This document shows, one piece after another, positions 52,398 through 64,000 of a stretch of DNA of 64,000 bases. The stretch is from contig NW_024881330.1 in NCBI RefSeq assembly GCF_018691265.1, positions 14,383,386 to 14,447,385 of the forward strand, written 5' to 3'. Each line of letters opens with the position of its first letter. The first letter of the stretch is position 1. The notes below the pieces were generated by a model. That model was given only the letters and a program-made list of their open reading frames with translations. It searched no databases and was not told the origin of the DNA. Origin of the DNA: Tyto alba (taxonomy: Eukaryota; Chordata; Aves; Strigiformes; Tytonidae). Both the position numbers and the translations under genes were made by a program.

Positions 52398-53205
52398 ATC
52401 CAAGCTGAATGGTGTGCTTGACATGCCTGAGGGACAGGATGCCATTCAGAGGGACCTGGATAAGCTTGAGAAGTGGGCCCATGTGAACCTCATAAGGTTC
52501 AACAAAGCCAAATGCAAGATCCTGCACCTGGGTTGGGGCAACCCCCTGTATCGATACAGGCTGAGGGATGAAGAGATTGAGAGCAGCCCTGTGGGGAAAG
52601 ACTTGGAGGTACCTGCTGGATGAAAAGCTGAACGTGAGCCAGCAATGTGCACCCACATCCCTGATAAGCCAACTGTATCCTGGGCTGCATCAAAAAAAGT
52701 ATAGCCAGCAGGTCAAGGGAGGTGAGTCTGACCCTCTACTCCACTCTCATGAGATCCCACCTGGAGTACTGTGTCCAGCTCTAGAGTTCTGAAGTACAGG
52801 AAAGACACAGACCTATTGGAGCAAGTCCAGAAGAGGGATATAAAAATGGTCAGAGGGCTGGAACACCTGTCCTATGAAGAAAGGTTAAGAGAGTTGGGGT
52901 TTTCATCCCAGAGAACAGAAAAATCCAGGGAGACCTTATTGCAGCCTGTCAATACTTAAAGGGGGCTTATAAGAAAGATGGGGACAAACTAGTAGGGCCT
53001 GTTGCAATATGACAAAGGGCAATGGTTTTAAACTAAAAAAAGGTAGACTCAAACTAGGTATAAGGAAGACATTTTTTACAATGAGTGTGGTGAAGCACTG
53101 CAAGAGGTTGCCCAGGGAGTGATAGATGCCCCATCCCTGGAAACATTCAAGGTCAGGTTGGACAGGGCTCAGACCAACCTGATCTAGTTGAAGATGTCCC
53201 TACTC
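52398..53205 (+). pseudogene. Broken CR1 ORF2 (reverse transcriptase, C-terminal part)
   Basis: Three plus-strand frames successively carry the CR1 ORF2 C-terminus, so at least two frameshifts have occurred. The first part runs from about 52414 to 52623, where a stop follows the KDLE motif. The second covers [11 protein letters not shown] near 52620. The third covers LEQVQKRDIKMVRGLEHL near 52810-52870. Sequence corresponding to the protein's end is near 53200. The catalytic RT core is not included, as this copy is 5' truncated. Confidence 0.8.
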
Positions 53206-53279
53206 ATTGCAGGGTTTTTGGACTAGGTGACCTTTAAAGGTCCCTTCCAACCCAAACCATTCTATGATTCTATGATTTC
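52398..53279 (+). mobile_element. CR1 LINE 3' copy with RT C-terminal region and avian 3' tail
   Basis: A 5'-truncated CR1 beginning within the C-terminal part of ORF2 (readable as [20 protein letters not shown] and, further on, MVRGLEHLSYEERLRELG). The coding frame is broken at least twice, near 52615 and 52780, so it is a pseudogene. The 3' UTR follows, ending in the octamer tail ATTCTATGATTCTATGATTT, diagnostic for bird CR1. It too is inserted in the older antisense CR1. Confidence 0.93.
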
Positions 53280-53880
53280 ATATTTTCCGTAAGTTTTTCT
53301 GCCTTGCACCTTCACTCCTGCTTTTATTGTGGATCATGAAAGAATTGTGAATGACAGCAGTCTCAGCACATTTCCCTGGGGGTGACCACTGGTAACCCTC
53401 TGCATAGTAAATGTGATCAGTAATTCCCACACTACAATTTAACCAGATATTAATAATTCATTAAAGGATGTTTCATCTCGCCCCAAGATGATCTAGTTTC
53501 TCTAACAGTCCTTAGTAAAAGACCTGGTCAAAGGATTTTTAGAAAAACAGTTCAACAGTACCAATCTCATACATGGTGAGTTCTTCAAAGAAACCTAGTA
53601 AATATATGAGATAAAATTTTCCATTTTCCTTTATAAAATTTCAATTCGGCTCTTCCTCATCTTATAACATTTATGTATGTCTAGTAATTCTAGTCATTCA
53701 TGTTATACTTCCACCAATTTATGAGTAGAGACCAGATTTAGTGCTCCGTAACCTCAGCAGATTACCTTAGACCCTTTAAAAAAACCCAAAGTGGTATCTC
53801 CTTCATTCCTCTACTATCTCAAAGGTAATTGCAAAGCACCATAAAATTTACATGCTATTCTAAAGGAAGTTGTATTAAAA
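53280..53880 (-). mobile_element. Old CR1-like LINE, ORF2 upstream part (segment 3 of 3)
   Basis: After the younger CR1's octamer tail the antisense ORF2 resumes: 'catttccctgggggtgaccac', 'cttagtaaaagacctggtcaaaggattttt' (antisense of the FSKAFDxV region next to the RT active site) and 'aacctcagcagattacctt'. The order and orientation continue segments 1 and 2. The far boundary, about 53880-53900, is approximate. Confidence 0.72.
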
Positions 53881-53987
53881 AGTCTCTTAGAAACAGACTA
53901 GTGATTTGTAGCTGAAATGTTGATTTTTCACAAGGGCTGAATCACTTTGTGGATTAAAGTACAGTTTTTAAACTATGACTCTTGCAG

Positions 53988-54137
53988 GGCTTTTTTGGAA
54001 ACACAGCAATATCTCGTTACAATATTTTATCAGAGTATTTCAAAACATGTTTTAAAAGCAGAATTAAACCTTGTGAAATCATTGCATCTTTTGAATATAG
54101 ATAAAATTGATTTTTATCATTGCCATCTCATTCACAG
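53988..54137 (+). other. Exon-like segment, 150 nt, hypothetical plus-strand gene
   Basis: The acceptor (ctatgactcttgcag) is moderate and the donor (CACAG then GTGAAT) fair. One frame is open for 49 codons with split codons at each end; the others are closed. The translation, beginning AFLETQQYLVTIFYQSISKH, is leucine- and isoleucine-rich and helical in character. It lies just beyond the nested CR1 block and shows no CR1 similarity that I can see. Confidence 0.25.
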
Positions 54138-55605
54138 GTGAATCAATGACTCATCCAAGAGCATAAGCTTCATTGCCAGAGACAGGAATAAATATAGACA
54201 TCCTACTATTCAGCACCTTGCACTAGACATTAGGTTGCATTTTCTTTCCCAATTTATTAGATTGCAAGATTGAAGAAAACTGGAAAGCCTTTAAGTGTGT
54301 CCCTTCTTTATAAGACTTTTTCTTATGAAGCCTATCTGATTTTCATTATGGCTGTGGCTCATGATAACTGTGCAAAAAAAAAAAAAAAATTATTTTAATT
54401 ACACATTCATAAGATAGTCTTAATGAAATAAGCCCCCATCTAGAATCATTTTCTTTCTTAATACCTAACTAACATTTTTAAATCAGGCTGACCAAAGTTT
54501 ACTTTACAGTGTTATTCTGGCATATAGCTAATACTGACAGCAAAGATGCTTTCTAAGAGGGTATGAGCTGCTTTTTCCCAGACAAAACAAGAGTGGATAT
54601 GTAACTAACCTGCAAAGTCTGGGACAAAATTTGAAACTTCATGTGCATTACTGAATGTGAATATAGACTAGATTGGTCTAGATTCTAATCTCAGTGCAAG
54701 AAGGGTTCTGATTAACCTGCCTTGTAACCTATTCAGAAATTTATTCCTATGTGTGTTTGATGTAAAAACCTTACAAGAAGAATTCTATATTTGCTGGACA
54801 AGGATATTTTGCATTATTTTTGCATCATTTTAATAATGATTCAAAGCATGGGGAACAAGAAGTAGCTCAGACTATATACTTTTGATTGGATTCTTCTCAA
54901 TTTGACATCAGTGAACCATTTCTAAAATCTCCTTTGGCTTTCTTCATATGTAATTTACTGTGGAATTTCCAGATTCTCTCTCTTTTGTGACAGAAAGCTC
55001 CAGGTGATCTGCCAAGTACTCCATTCTTTTAAGGATCAGTAGGTATTTACAACATGTAGTCAAAATGGATGTATCATGGTAAATTATACCAGCATTTACA
55101 ACTTAACATATGGGCCCTTTTCCAAAAGGTATGGCAGAACAAATAAATTTCATATCAGATTTCTATTTTGCCCACTGTTTACATTATTAACTGTAGAAAA
55201 TTTTTTGCCAGGAATAACTGACTGCAAGTAGCACTTGCGCAAAGTTTCACATGCAATAAATTGATCCACATAATGCTCTATGTGGTTTTGAATATTTTCT
55301 TACTGTTCAGAGCACCAGAGGAGCTATTGCTTTTCTAATTATTACTACTGAAAGTCCTGCTCACTGAGACAAGTGAGTCAAAGGTGGACACCAGCACCGA
55401 AAAGGAAATTATTATTAAAATAGCACCGCCTGTGTACATGCTGTACCCTGCTCCTAAAGGCTTATATTTGAAGGTCAGGAGCTGCTATGTCAAAACCTTT
55501 TGGCTTTTTTGATACTAGCAAACACTGCTCTGGTATCCCTGTAATATACACACGCAAAGGCTGCCAGCTTTTGCAATCCTATCTCCAGTCTCATCCTATT
55601 CTGTA

Positions 55606-55671
55606 GTTTCCCGCCTGAAGGCCCCACTGGTAGAACAGAGATCTGCCCTAAAGGTTCAGCTTTCCTTTCTA
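55606..55671 (+). other. Exon-like segment with a consensus GTAAGT donor, hypothetical plus-strand gene
   Basis: A pyrimidine-rich acceptor (gtctcatcctattctgtag) is followed by about 66 nt and a perfect donor (TAAG then GTAAGT). Two frames are open. One (FPPEGPTGRTEICPKGSAFL) fits the phases of the neighbouring candidates; the other contains RLKAPLVEQRSALKVQLSFL. That both are open shows how little a short segment proves. Confidence 0.22.
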
Positions 55672-58332
55672 AGGTAAGTTTCCATCAGTCATGGCTAAAG
55701 AAAAAAAGTTTAAGAGGAAAAACATGTACCAGCAAAGGATGGGGACATGTTGGCAACTAAACAGAATTCAGAATATTCTATTAAAAAATAATTGCTTGAT
55801 CCTGCCAGGCTGGGTTTGCCCATGCATGCTTACAGAGCCCACTTGGCATCTGTCATTTAGATAGGGCACCGCAAAACGTGAACAGTCCAGAGGTGTCCAT
55901 ACAGTTCTCTTCTGCAATGAACATCTGTCCCTATATTTACAGGGAGATAAACAGATGATCTAAATTATCATGCAACTGTGGTTAAAATTTGAAGAGTATT
56001 CAAGTTATAGAGGATGGATAAATAATTTCCTCCAGATACCCAGTGCCTCTCACTTTATGATTTTGATTCACCACTGTCATGCATCTGGAAAGCAAATTTT
56101 CCAATCAGTCACCTCTATTTACTGCATGTTGGCTCAGTTTGCAGAGTAGTTTTGGTGCATGTGAACTATACTCCTTTCAGGGGAAATTAAACCATGTGCA
56201 CACCAGAGCACTCCAGCCACTTGTGGAGGTCGAAGGTGTGATCAGTTCTGCAGACAGAATCAATTCCCTCACACAGGGCAACAATCAGGCCAGACAAGAC
56301 TGAGCCTAGTCCCAAGAAAAAGCCCAGAACCACACAAAGTGCAGATGAAAAGCCTCAGCACCCATTGCTTTATCTACTCATCTTCTCCTACTGCTCTGAG
56401 CTAGCCTCCACCACTAAGAATTACTGATTTAAAAGTGCAACATATTTTGCTGTTCTCTATTTAACTGAAAGAAGGCAAAGAAGGAAACTGAAAAACCCTT
56501 AAAACCATGGTGATGCCAACAAAGCTTGCTCCCTTGCCCATCTCCTCCAGCCCTGGCATCAGCAGCCTGGCTGGAGCTGCACTGGGGACAACTCCCTGAA
56601 AATCACCCAAGACACACAAATTCATCACTCCTCTTGGGCATCTTCAAAGACTTCAAACATCTCTCTTTAGATAGCTGAATACAGCCCTGCCTGACTACTG
56701 CAACATTACAGCCATCTGGAAAGAAATATAACTGAGTTCTTCCTTCCTCACTTGGGACTATTAACAGAGAACGGTTAATATTTTGCTACAAAGCTCTTGC
56801 AGCATGAGTAGTCATCTGTCCCTCTGTGCTGTATGTCCCCAACAGTCCCCTTCTGCCCTGCTGCTGCTTTATCCCCGCTCTGTGCAGATGCACCAGGTGC
56901 AAGGTGGGGGATATTAGGTAACCAGGCAGGAGCACATCTGAGCCATTAACTCAGATTTTCTCTTCTAACATCAGAAGATCTAGCCAAATAATTACAGCAC
57001 ACAGCTGGTGCCTGCTAATACACTTTAAATTTGATAATCTGTCCAAAAGCGAAGAACATTTTTATTCAGTGCAGGTTGGAAAGACAAGGCAAGAGAATTG
57101 AATGAGACAAGGTATTTTCAACATGATCTTTTTCATTACTGTGCTTCAGCTCTATTGACTTTAAGGCTAGAGCAACAACTAGGCAAACAAAAGACATCTT
57201 TTTCATCTTCAGAAGCTATGTAATTTAAAAGTACTCTCTTTTTTTTTTTTTTTTCCCCAGACTTACAGAGTCTTAGCAACTTTTCTCTGCCAAAATACTG
57301 TCTCTTCTCCATGCCAAATTTCCTTAATTGCCCCACTTGAAGCAGAAACATGCCAATTACGTTCTTGTTCCGATTATCAGACAATTCACCAAAATATGTT
57401 GTACCAAGAGAAATTCACTTCTGAAGACAAACCTGTGTAATGAACATTTTAAAGATATATAGAGATATATAGATATACGTAGGTACAAAATCAACAGTCA
57501 TAATAGCAACTGAGAAAGAGAAGACAAAGCAGCTCTGCTCAGGGAGGTCCATATGGGTCTCCATGTCCTCCTGGAGCCCCACCTGATCCATACCCTGCCC
57601 TCTCAGAGCCACTGAAGTCTTCAGCCCATGGAGAGGTCACTTGAACCACAGGTCCCAAAAGCACTTGTGCAAATATTTATCCAGTCTCCTGCCATGGCTC
57701 AAAAATACAAGTGAGTGTCACGTTGCTGACTGTACTGATGAGCAAGCAGCATTCAGAGAAACAGAGCTGAGAAACAGAAAATGCAGCATTTCCTGTGAAA
57801 ACATTCATGCCTACATGTCATGTCCCTCTTTGTGTGAGGTACCCAGGGATGGGGGGGGCTGAGAGGAGTCTCCTCATCCTGAGGGTTCATGTTGTTTAGA
57901 TGGATGATACAAAGGGAGTTTTGACATCAATCAGCAAGCTTTAAAATTCTGTAGTAAACTGTGTGTAAATGTCTTCTGGGGCCATCTTCCTCACAAAATA
58001 AACTGGCATGTCACTGTTGTTGCATGTATAGAGAATGAACTACGTGCGTGTAGAGCAAAATTTATTATCCCATTATTAAGGCAGAGGTGTTAAACAACAT
58101 AGTCAATCATGTGGACACAGTTCTTAAACTATGGAGAAGAACTAATCTGTATTTGGATAGCCAGATGCAAATTATATGTATTAATATCTCCACTTTATAT
58201 GAAGTGTCATGGGGTCATGCTGACAAGCCAGCATGTTGGGGACAGCCCAGTGCAGAGTCACTTTCATGGGAGGAACATTCAATAGCAACAAACCAATGCT
58301 TCATCATCAGTCCTAATGCTCATCCTCCCCAG

Positions 58333-58386
58333 ACTGCCCTGCCATGTCTTCAGCTGTTTCTACTCAAAATGCTACAGGATGAGAAG
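58333..58386 (+). other. Exon-like segment, 54 nt, hypothetical plus-strand gene
   Basis: Acceptor cctaatgctcatcctccccag and donor GAGAAG then GTGAGG bound 18 codons with phase 0 at both ends. The translation (TALPCLQLFLLKMLQDEK) resembles an amphipathic helix of the kind found in ARM or HEAT repeat proteins, but so short a helix is not diagnostic. It is phase-compatible with the candidates on either side. Confidence 0.25.
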
Positions 58387-60768
58387 GTGAGGGTGAAGCT
58401 CGTCTCACCAGGAGGGCTGGCTGGAGATGACAGCACGTGGTAACTGAGGGTCTGGCAGATGTGCACAGCTTACAGGCAGCCTCAGTCAGGCTTCAGCAAG
58501 GATCTGATGACACTGACCATCACTAGTGAAGCTGTTGCTTTCTTGGCAAGGTGTTCTTTCACTGGGAATAGCGAAGGAGCACTGTGAAGTACTAGCCTTT
58601 GTGTCCAGCCTTAGGAAATGTTTTAAAATAGACCAATGGGTTATTAAATGAAAGTAAAAAACCCACTAAAATATGAGTAATAAAACTGAATCTTTGCATG
58701 AGAAAAAGATTTGCCAAGTTGCAGCTATTTAAAAATAGGCTATTTTATAGCTGCATGAAATTGCTTAAAGCTACTAAGGAAAAATAAAGACATTTTACTT
58801 AATTATATATTTAAGGGTTGTTTATCGAATAGTCCATACAGTTATTTTAAGTAGCCATTGAAAAACACGGGTCATCAGATGTTACTGGGCACAGACAATC
58901 TGTAGAGACGTAAAATAACATCTCAAAACCGCCCAGTTTCTGCTGTAATTACTCAAGCCTCAAAGCTGCTCCTGGTTCAAGGGAGCTACTGACCCAGCGT
59001 TCCCCAGCCTTGGAGGGTGGGCCTCTCCTTAGATGAGACAGGTTTTTTCCAAACACTTTTTATAATGCTTCTTTGCAGCACTTACAGTTTAACCCCCCAT
59101 TTGCCAGAGGCAGCCCACATAAGGGAGCAGTTTGTGTCATGGAAGAGCTGAGATGTGAAGCAGTTCAAGCTCCTACTGCTCTAATCAGGGACATGAAGTT
59201 CAGTGTAGCAGAAGCACTTGCTGCCCTTCCTGTAGCATTTAGGTACTTCAGTCCAAGAAACCTGCCTTTGTACCATGCTATATATTCCCCCCACCATACA
59301 TCCCACACACACAGAGTCCTTATCCCTCTTGCATTAAAGAAATTCCATTAATGGTAGGAGCTAGAGAGCTTGTGATCAGAAAAAAATGAAAAACTTACAA
59401 TAGCAAACACTTATATACAAATAAGTCACAGAAAGATGACTGCACGGAAAGATATTTTCCACAAAGGAGTGGTGGGACCATTTGTAACCTGGTGTAATGA
59501 AGCTAAAGTAGTCAAAAAAATGTGGAGCAAAATTGGGAAAGCAGTCTTCACAAGCAAGAAGAAGTCAGGCTAACTTCTCTGATCCTACACAGCATGCAGA
59601 GACTAGCAAATCCCAGCAGGAATAAATAAATTTTAAAATTAACTTATTTCTGATCAGTTTTTCCTTTGCTTATCTGTCATGATCAGAGATCAGACCTAAG
59701 GCTATTTATCATAGTAGATGATATCTTCGTTAAAGTGGCTGAGGCAGCTACCCAGGCTCTGGAAGAGAGCGCTGCAGTGCTTTAGGTGTTAGCGATGGGC
59801 ATGACACAGATCTTAGCAAGTAATGAAAATTTTAGTTCGCTTTCAAAACATGCTTAGAAGTGCAGTCAAACACCATTTATCCAGCTAATCAAGCTTCAGC
59901 TCTCTTGGTAGTTTCTCTGCTCCTGCTTTCATTATTTATTAGTATATATTACTGGGGTTATAGGAATGCTTAACAGCTTGAACCAAGAAGGAGTTCTCAT
60001 TATCAGCAGTGTTGTACAAGCACACAGCAACAGACAGCTCCTGCCCAGAGAGCTTCTGATCTGAGCAGAAAAAAACAGGCACATGCTGGGAAAGGCAAAC
60101 TGACACAGGGAGGGAAAGAAGTTTGTTCTGCACTACAGCCAGGACTGGTGATTGAACAACAAGCACCATTTTTACACTTAGGCACAGGGTTTTCAAGTCT
60201 TTTTTGTCTTGTTGGGGCAATTTACATGTAAAAGATCCCACCTGTGTTTTTCCACCTGGGAACAACTGTGATTGTGAACGTCATTAGTGAGTTGGCTAAA
60301 TTTCTCATCATTCCTCAGTGCTTTTTTGGCCCAATTTCCAGCTGATTTATGTCATTAATTTGTGTTTGTTGAACAGTCAGCTCCTCCCAAATATGTTTTG
60401 AATCTTTTGGCTCATAGCAGCCAAATTTAATAGAGGGATAAAGGTCTCAACATTATTAATCTTCTGGCAAGTTCTGTAGAAGTACTCAGTAATCAGAGAG
60501 AGAGGAGAGACCTCATTAATACCCGCATAGAGAAAAGGACAATACTGTGACCTTACCTCCTTTCAGAAGCTGGGCAATTCCCACAGAAGTGCAGCCTCAA
60601 AACACAAGCCCTTAAAAAATGATTAGCCATTAGTTCTGCTGCTCTTGAGACAATCTGGCCATGCAAATGCTGATAGAAGATTTGGCTTACAAAAGTAAAA
60701 GAACAGAAAAGTCATGTCATGTTCATTGCAAAGATATGTCATTTTACCTTCACTCCCAGAGGTCTCAC

Positions 60769-60959
60769 CTTTTCTGAAAGAAGATCCCATGCTAAATCCT
60801 ACTCCCGTCTGTGCTGAGACAATCAGAGCTGTCTCAAGGCTTTCCAGCCATGTAGCAATAGCTGATTTTTCCCAGCCATAAGGATAAATATATGCAGTCC
60901 TTATCCTTGAGAGAGTCCCCAAATTCATTTTATTAGTGACAGCAGACCTGATTCCCAGA
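60769..60959 (-). other. Exon-like segment, 191 nt, minus strand
   Basis: A very strong acceptor (cctccctttcccttcacag) precedes 60959 and a donor (AAAAG then GTGAGA) follows 60769. One frame is open across all 63 codons, with incomplete codons at both ends. The translation includes a glycine/alanine-rich stretch (ETALIVSAQTGVGFSMGSSF) that could suit a membrane or hydrophobic segment. There are no aspartates and few charges, so chance remains possible. It could be an upstream exon of the minus-strand gene ending at 40.9 kb, but intermediate exons fixing the phase were not found. Confidence 0.22.
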
Positions 60960-61506
60960 CTGTGAAGGGAAAGGGAGGCTGTGGAGAAGGTAGATCTGCT
61001 GGGTATTGCAGAGCTGGGGATGTTTTGGGTACCCACTGGGATAAGTCCATCCATCACTGCTCCCCAGCCAGCTCTTTCTGGATCCAGCCCCTCCATCAGG
61101 GGTTAACCCTCGCTGTCCCACAGGGCTCCCAGTAAACCTGGCACCCTTTGCCTGACACATAGTGTGGCAGTGGTAGTGGCACGATCTTTCCCATGTTCAT
61201 TGTGTTACACCTGCCACCATCCCTCTTGGCAGGGCCTCCTTTGCTGAAGACTGAACTGGTCCTGGATGCAATCCCACTGGGAGCCAAATGAAGTATTTTA
61301 AAGTAGACTTTAGCCTAACGTGGGAATACCTGCTCACATGAGGATATGACCTGTATTTTGACCATGCGATGCCTTGGTATGTTCATTGCCACGTCTTGCT
61401 TCCCTACAGAGCATCCCAAAACACATCCTCCACAGTGTGCAGTGGATGCATCCCTGAAAGAATGCTGTAAGCAACACATGCAAACCATCTGCCTCTTCCT
61501 CCACAG

Positions 61507-61590
61507 CCAGAAGTGCCAGATACTGGTATCAAGGTTGTTGAACAACTCTCCAGTGCTCCCACTATTTTCTCAGATGCTTTGTGTGCAATG
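61507..61590 (+). other. Exon-like segment, 84 nt, hypothetical plus-strand gene
   Basis: The acceptor is strong (atctgcctcttcctccacag) and the donor good (AATG then GTGAGA). The 84 nt are 28 open codons with phase 0 at both ends, beginning PEVPDTGIKVVEQLSSAPTI. The translation has a balanced composition. Its phase agrees with segments at 58333-58386 upstream and 62248 downstream. Among the plus-strand candidates it has one of the best site pairs. Confidence 0.28.
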
Positions 61591-62247
61591 GTGAGACAGA
61601 AAAGGAATGCATTAAAGATGGAGCCAGATACAAATGGAAACTCCCAAGGTTCACAGCGTTTTCAACATTTCTTTTTGCAGATAACTCTGCAAAACATTTT
61701 GTGTAGGAAAACAACAGCTCAACTTATCCAGAAAAAGTCATGCCTTGTGGGTGAGGCACAGAAGGACTTTGTATATGGGAGCCTTTGGGAAGGAAACTGA
61801 AGGGTTGGTGTGACTCAGCAGAGCAACAGAGACAAACAGTGTGACCAAAATATGCTGATTTGTTTGAAGCTGCAGCCTTAATGACAGAGAAAACTTCAGA
61901 ATAGAGGCACCTTCTTCCTGCTTCACTGTCCTACAATGCTCATTACTTTCCTATCTGTGCAACTCGGAACATGAACACACTGTGGCCCCAGGAAAATTTT
62001 GTGCCTGTGTTTCAGGGCAGTGGGACATGTTACTCCCCAGTGCAAAATTCAGTATGGGGCACTACCTTCTCAGCTCAGCTGACCTTCCTCTGCAAAGCAC
62101 TATCCTCAGCAAGCAAACAACCAGTTTATTTTCTGAAAAATAATGGATTACAGGTCAGGAAAGGATTATGAAATAGGAAAGGTGGATGGATTTACTTGTG
62201 CAAAACCTGCTCAGCTGGGTATTATTTTTGGTCTTTTTTTTTGCCAG

Positions 62248-62382
62248 AGTTTAGTTTGGCTTCAGCATTTGGACCAATCAGATGGGCAGACCAGTATCTC
62301 TGAGGGATTTGGAGTGAGTGGTTCCAGCACTGAGCTGTCTCCCAAAGGCATCCAGCAGAAAGTGAATCAGCTGCTATACTAA
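62248..62382 (+). other. Candidate terminal exon of a hypothetical plus-strand gene
   Basis: A long pyrimidine tract (ttggtctttttttttgccag) gives a strong acceptor before 62248. The phase-0 frame is open for 44 codons and ends in TAA at 62380-62382; the last residues read SPKGIQQKVNQLLY. It joins in phase with the exon-like segment at 61507-61590. The nearest AATAAA I noticed downstream is near 63213. No family is recognised, and the segment could be a chance reading frame behind a T-rich tract. Confidence 0.28.
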
Positions 62383-64000
62383 CAAAAATGAACAAGAATA
62401 GAAAGTAGATTTCCAGTCATCCTGCTTTGCAGCAGTTTTGTTTTTCCTTGCAATGGCAGTGGTGATTACCTTATCTGCGCATACCAGCCAACCACACAAT
62501 CCAGGAAAAGCCACCATCCAAGAAATACCCATTTAGTAAGTCTTGGCATATTGAATGCAGACCCAGGAAGGCAGGATGCTGCACAAGAATATCTTCCTTC
62601 AGACAGGCTCCGTAGTGACAAATACAAACCTGCAGTATGAGGTAAACAAAATTTCCAGGATGGAATGTCTGGTAGGAAATCTACCCTCTCTGAGAGAGTT
62701 TTTCAAAAGTCCTTCTTCCAGTGGACAGAAGTTTCTTTCTAGTTACTGACATTGGATAAATATTCCTTTTGGTCTCCAAACTCATATCCCAAGTTTGGGA
62801 CACATTTTTGAGTACCCATGGAGGCTCAGTAAATGGGTATGTGAGCTATATACTCCTTCCCATGTCCCAGCTCATCAGGTGTCCCCATGGTATGGCTCTC
62901 AGAGAGCTGGGCGACGTCTTTCCCCATAGGACCTTCAACTGTTTCACATATTTGGTATCTTAAAGTTAACTACCAGGGGACCTAGAAAAGCTTGCCAAAT
63001 AGAGACAGAGATTATATGATTGCACTGTATAAATACATAAGGAGGTTAATCGCCAGTGGAGGGAAAGAGCTATTTAATGGAAATAATATGTTGGCAGAAG
63101 AGCAAATGGTTACGAACTATCTGTCCATGCACACATTTAGTCTGGAAATTAGATGAAGGACTCATTAAGGAAGTGGAGATCCAAAACAACCCTAAAAAGG
63201 GATGATTGATAGAAATAAAAATCCCATGGCAGGATTTGATCCATTAAGAAGGGGATTGCCTAAAATAATAGCCTGCAGCTGACTGGACCCAGAAGCCCAC
63301 AAGGTCCTTCCCCTTCCTATGCTCTTGATGGCAGTTTAAAGGGAAAAACTAAACACACATATGCTAACTTCTTTCTTATCTCAATGCTAACCATATGTCC
63401 TAAAGCACACAGACAGGGGCTTGCAACTCAACAAGGAAAGGGGAGAAACACAGAAAAGTGCTGTTTCAGTCTAACGATGCACTGGACCTCTTCCTCCCTG
63501 TGGCTGGAGCACAGTGTACACTGTGGTGATCAGAGACCGTTGTAAAAACATCCTAGAATGAGAACTTTGATTCCTGGTGCCTGTTTTACAACTGACTACT
63601 TATTTGTTGAACTATAATGCCTGTATGTCACAAAATGCTATTATATCATTGCAGTAGTCATTTTCCTTCTACCTCATTACTATTAATTTTAGTAGGACAC
63701 TGTATTTCTGTTACTTATCATTTATATTGCAGTGATATCTAGATGTCCCCATTATGTCAGGACTCCATGTGCTGAACTTTACACAGATGTATGGGTGACA
63801 ATTCTTTCGCTCTCCCTCCAAAATGTCTAAAGCCTATAGGATTTTCCATCCATAACACTGTACCAGTTAAAGCCTAATCCATGCAAACAGCTCTGCAGCT
63901 GTAAAACCAAAAATATATATATTTCTATTTCATTGTGGTATGGCCAAGCAGTCACTTCTGTTCCTACAGTAAAGTGCTGAACAACTTCCCAACCCTCAAA

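Larger units (their letters stand above)
54138..64000. other. AT-rich sequence without recognised repeats
   Basis: Exon-like segments at 55606, 58333, 61507 and 62248 (plus) and 60769-60959 (minus) are listed separately. The intervening sequence has short T-runs (57239-57254) and an AT microsatellite-like patch at 57453-57480; nothing else was recognised. Confidence 0.45.

Noticed and set aside
53491..53571. Plus-strand exon-like segment with a good acceptor and GTGAGT donor, reading SLVKDLVKGFLEKQFNSTN
   Set aside because: The same bases are the antisense of the old CR1 ORF2 (the FSKAFD region), so the open frame is a transposon by-product.
57641..57862. Possible plus-strand exon with GTGAGT donor at 57712
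   Set aside because: The acceptor is weak and its phase does not fit the better candidates at 55606 and 58333 as well as skipping it does.
61681..61749. Additional exon between 61590 and 62248, behind the acceptor catttctttttgcag
   Set aside because: The donor choices give a phase that does not fit the terminal segment; retained only as a possibility.
62475..62640. Minus-strand start-like exon reading KWVFLGWWLFLDCVVGWYAQ before a GTAATC donor
   Set aside because: Attractive as a membrane segment, but a second frame is open too, the donor is weak, and the tryptophan-rich reading is probably a product of TGG-rich sequence.
1..64000. Search for tRNA, rRNA, CRISPR, operon or phage-like organisation
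   Set aside because: Nothing of the kind was seen; the base composition and CR1 elements point to a vertebrate nuclear genome.

Overview
The window looks like bird nuclear DNA. The clearest evidence is several CR1 LINE copies, two of them with recognisable ORF2 coding and one ending in the avian CR1 3' tail of repeated ATTCTATG-type octamers. The rest is AT-rich and mostly non-coding, with poly-A/T runs and very few CpGs. I see no bacterial-type operon, CRISPR array, rRNA, tRNA or long intact reading frame. Most open frames in the window are about 60-160 codons and read like chance translations.

Layout: 1-20.6 kb is largely unique sequence, with a ~190 bp inverted repeat (3450-3640 / 4293-4489) and small tandem repeats. 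An antisense CR1 3' fragment lies at 20.59-20.73 kb. 20.7-40.8 kb is unique-looking. At 40.86-42.03 kb the minus strand carries what looks like the last two exons of a protein-coding gene: a 66-nt exon, then a terminal exon with stop codon and poly(A) signal. Its acidic, polar translation is unlike the chance frames around it. 44.93-45.75 kb is a C/G-rich block that resembles a dispersed avian repeat, probably retroviral-LTR-like, with a G-run. 50.36-53.9 kb is a nested transposon: an old CR1 in minus orientation, split by two younger plus-orientation CR1 copies, one with an internal deletion. 53.9-64 kb has no recognised repeat.

A second possible gene, on the plus strand, is a set of exon-like segments (best at 22.79, 34.13, 49.52, 49.77, 53.99, 55.61, 58.33, 61.51 and 62.25 kb). 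Their splice phases are mutually compatible and they end in a stop at 62382. I treat this as a hypothesis. Chance exon-like segments are common at this scale, I chose these by eye, and I recognise no protein family. No gene in the window can be named with confidence. I found no new molecular system; the most useful points are the nested CR1, the inverted repeat and the candidate exons.
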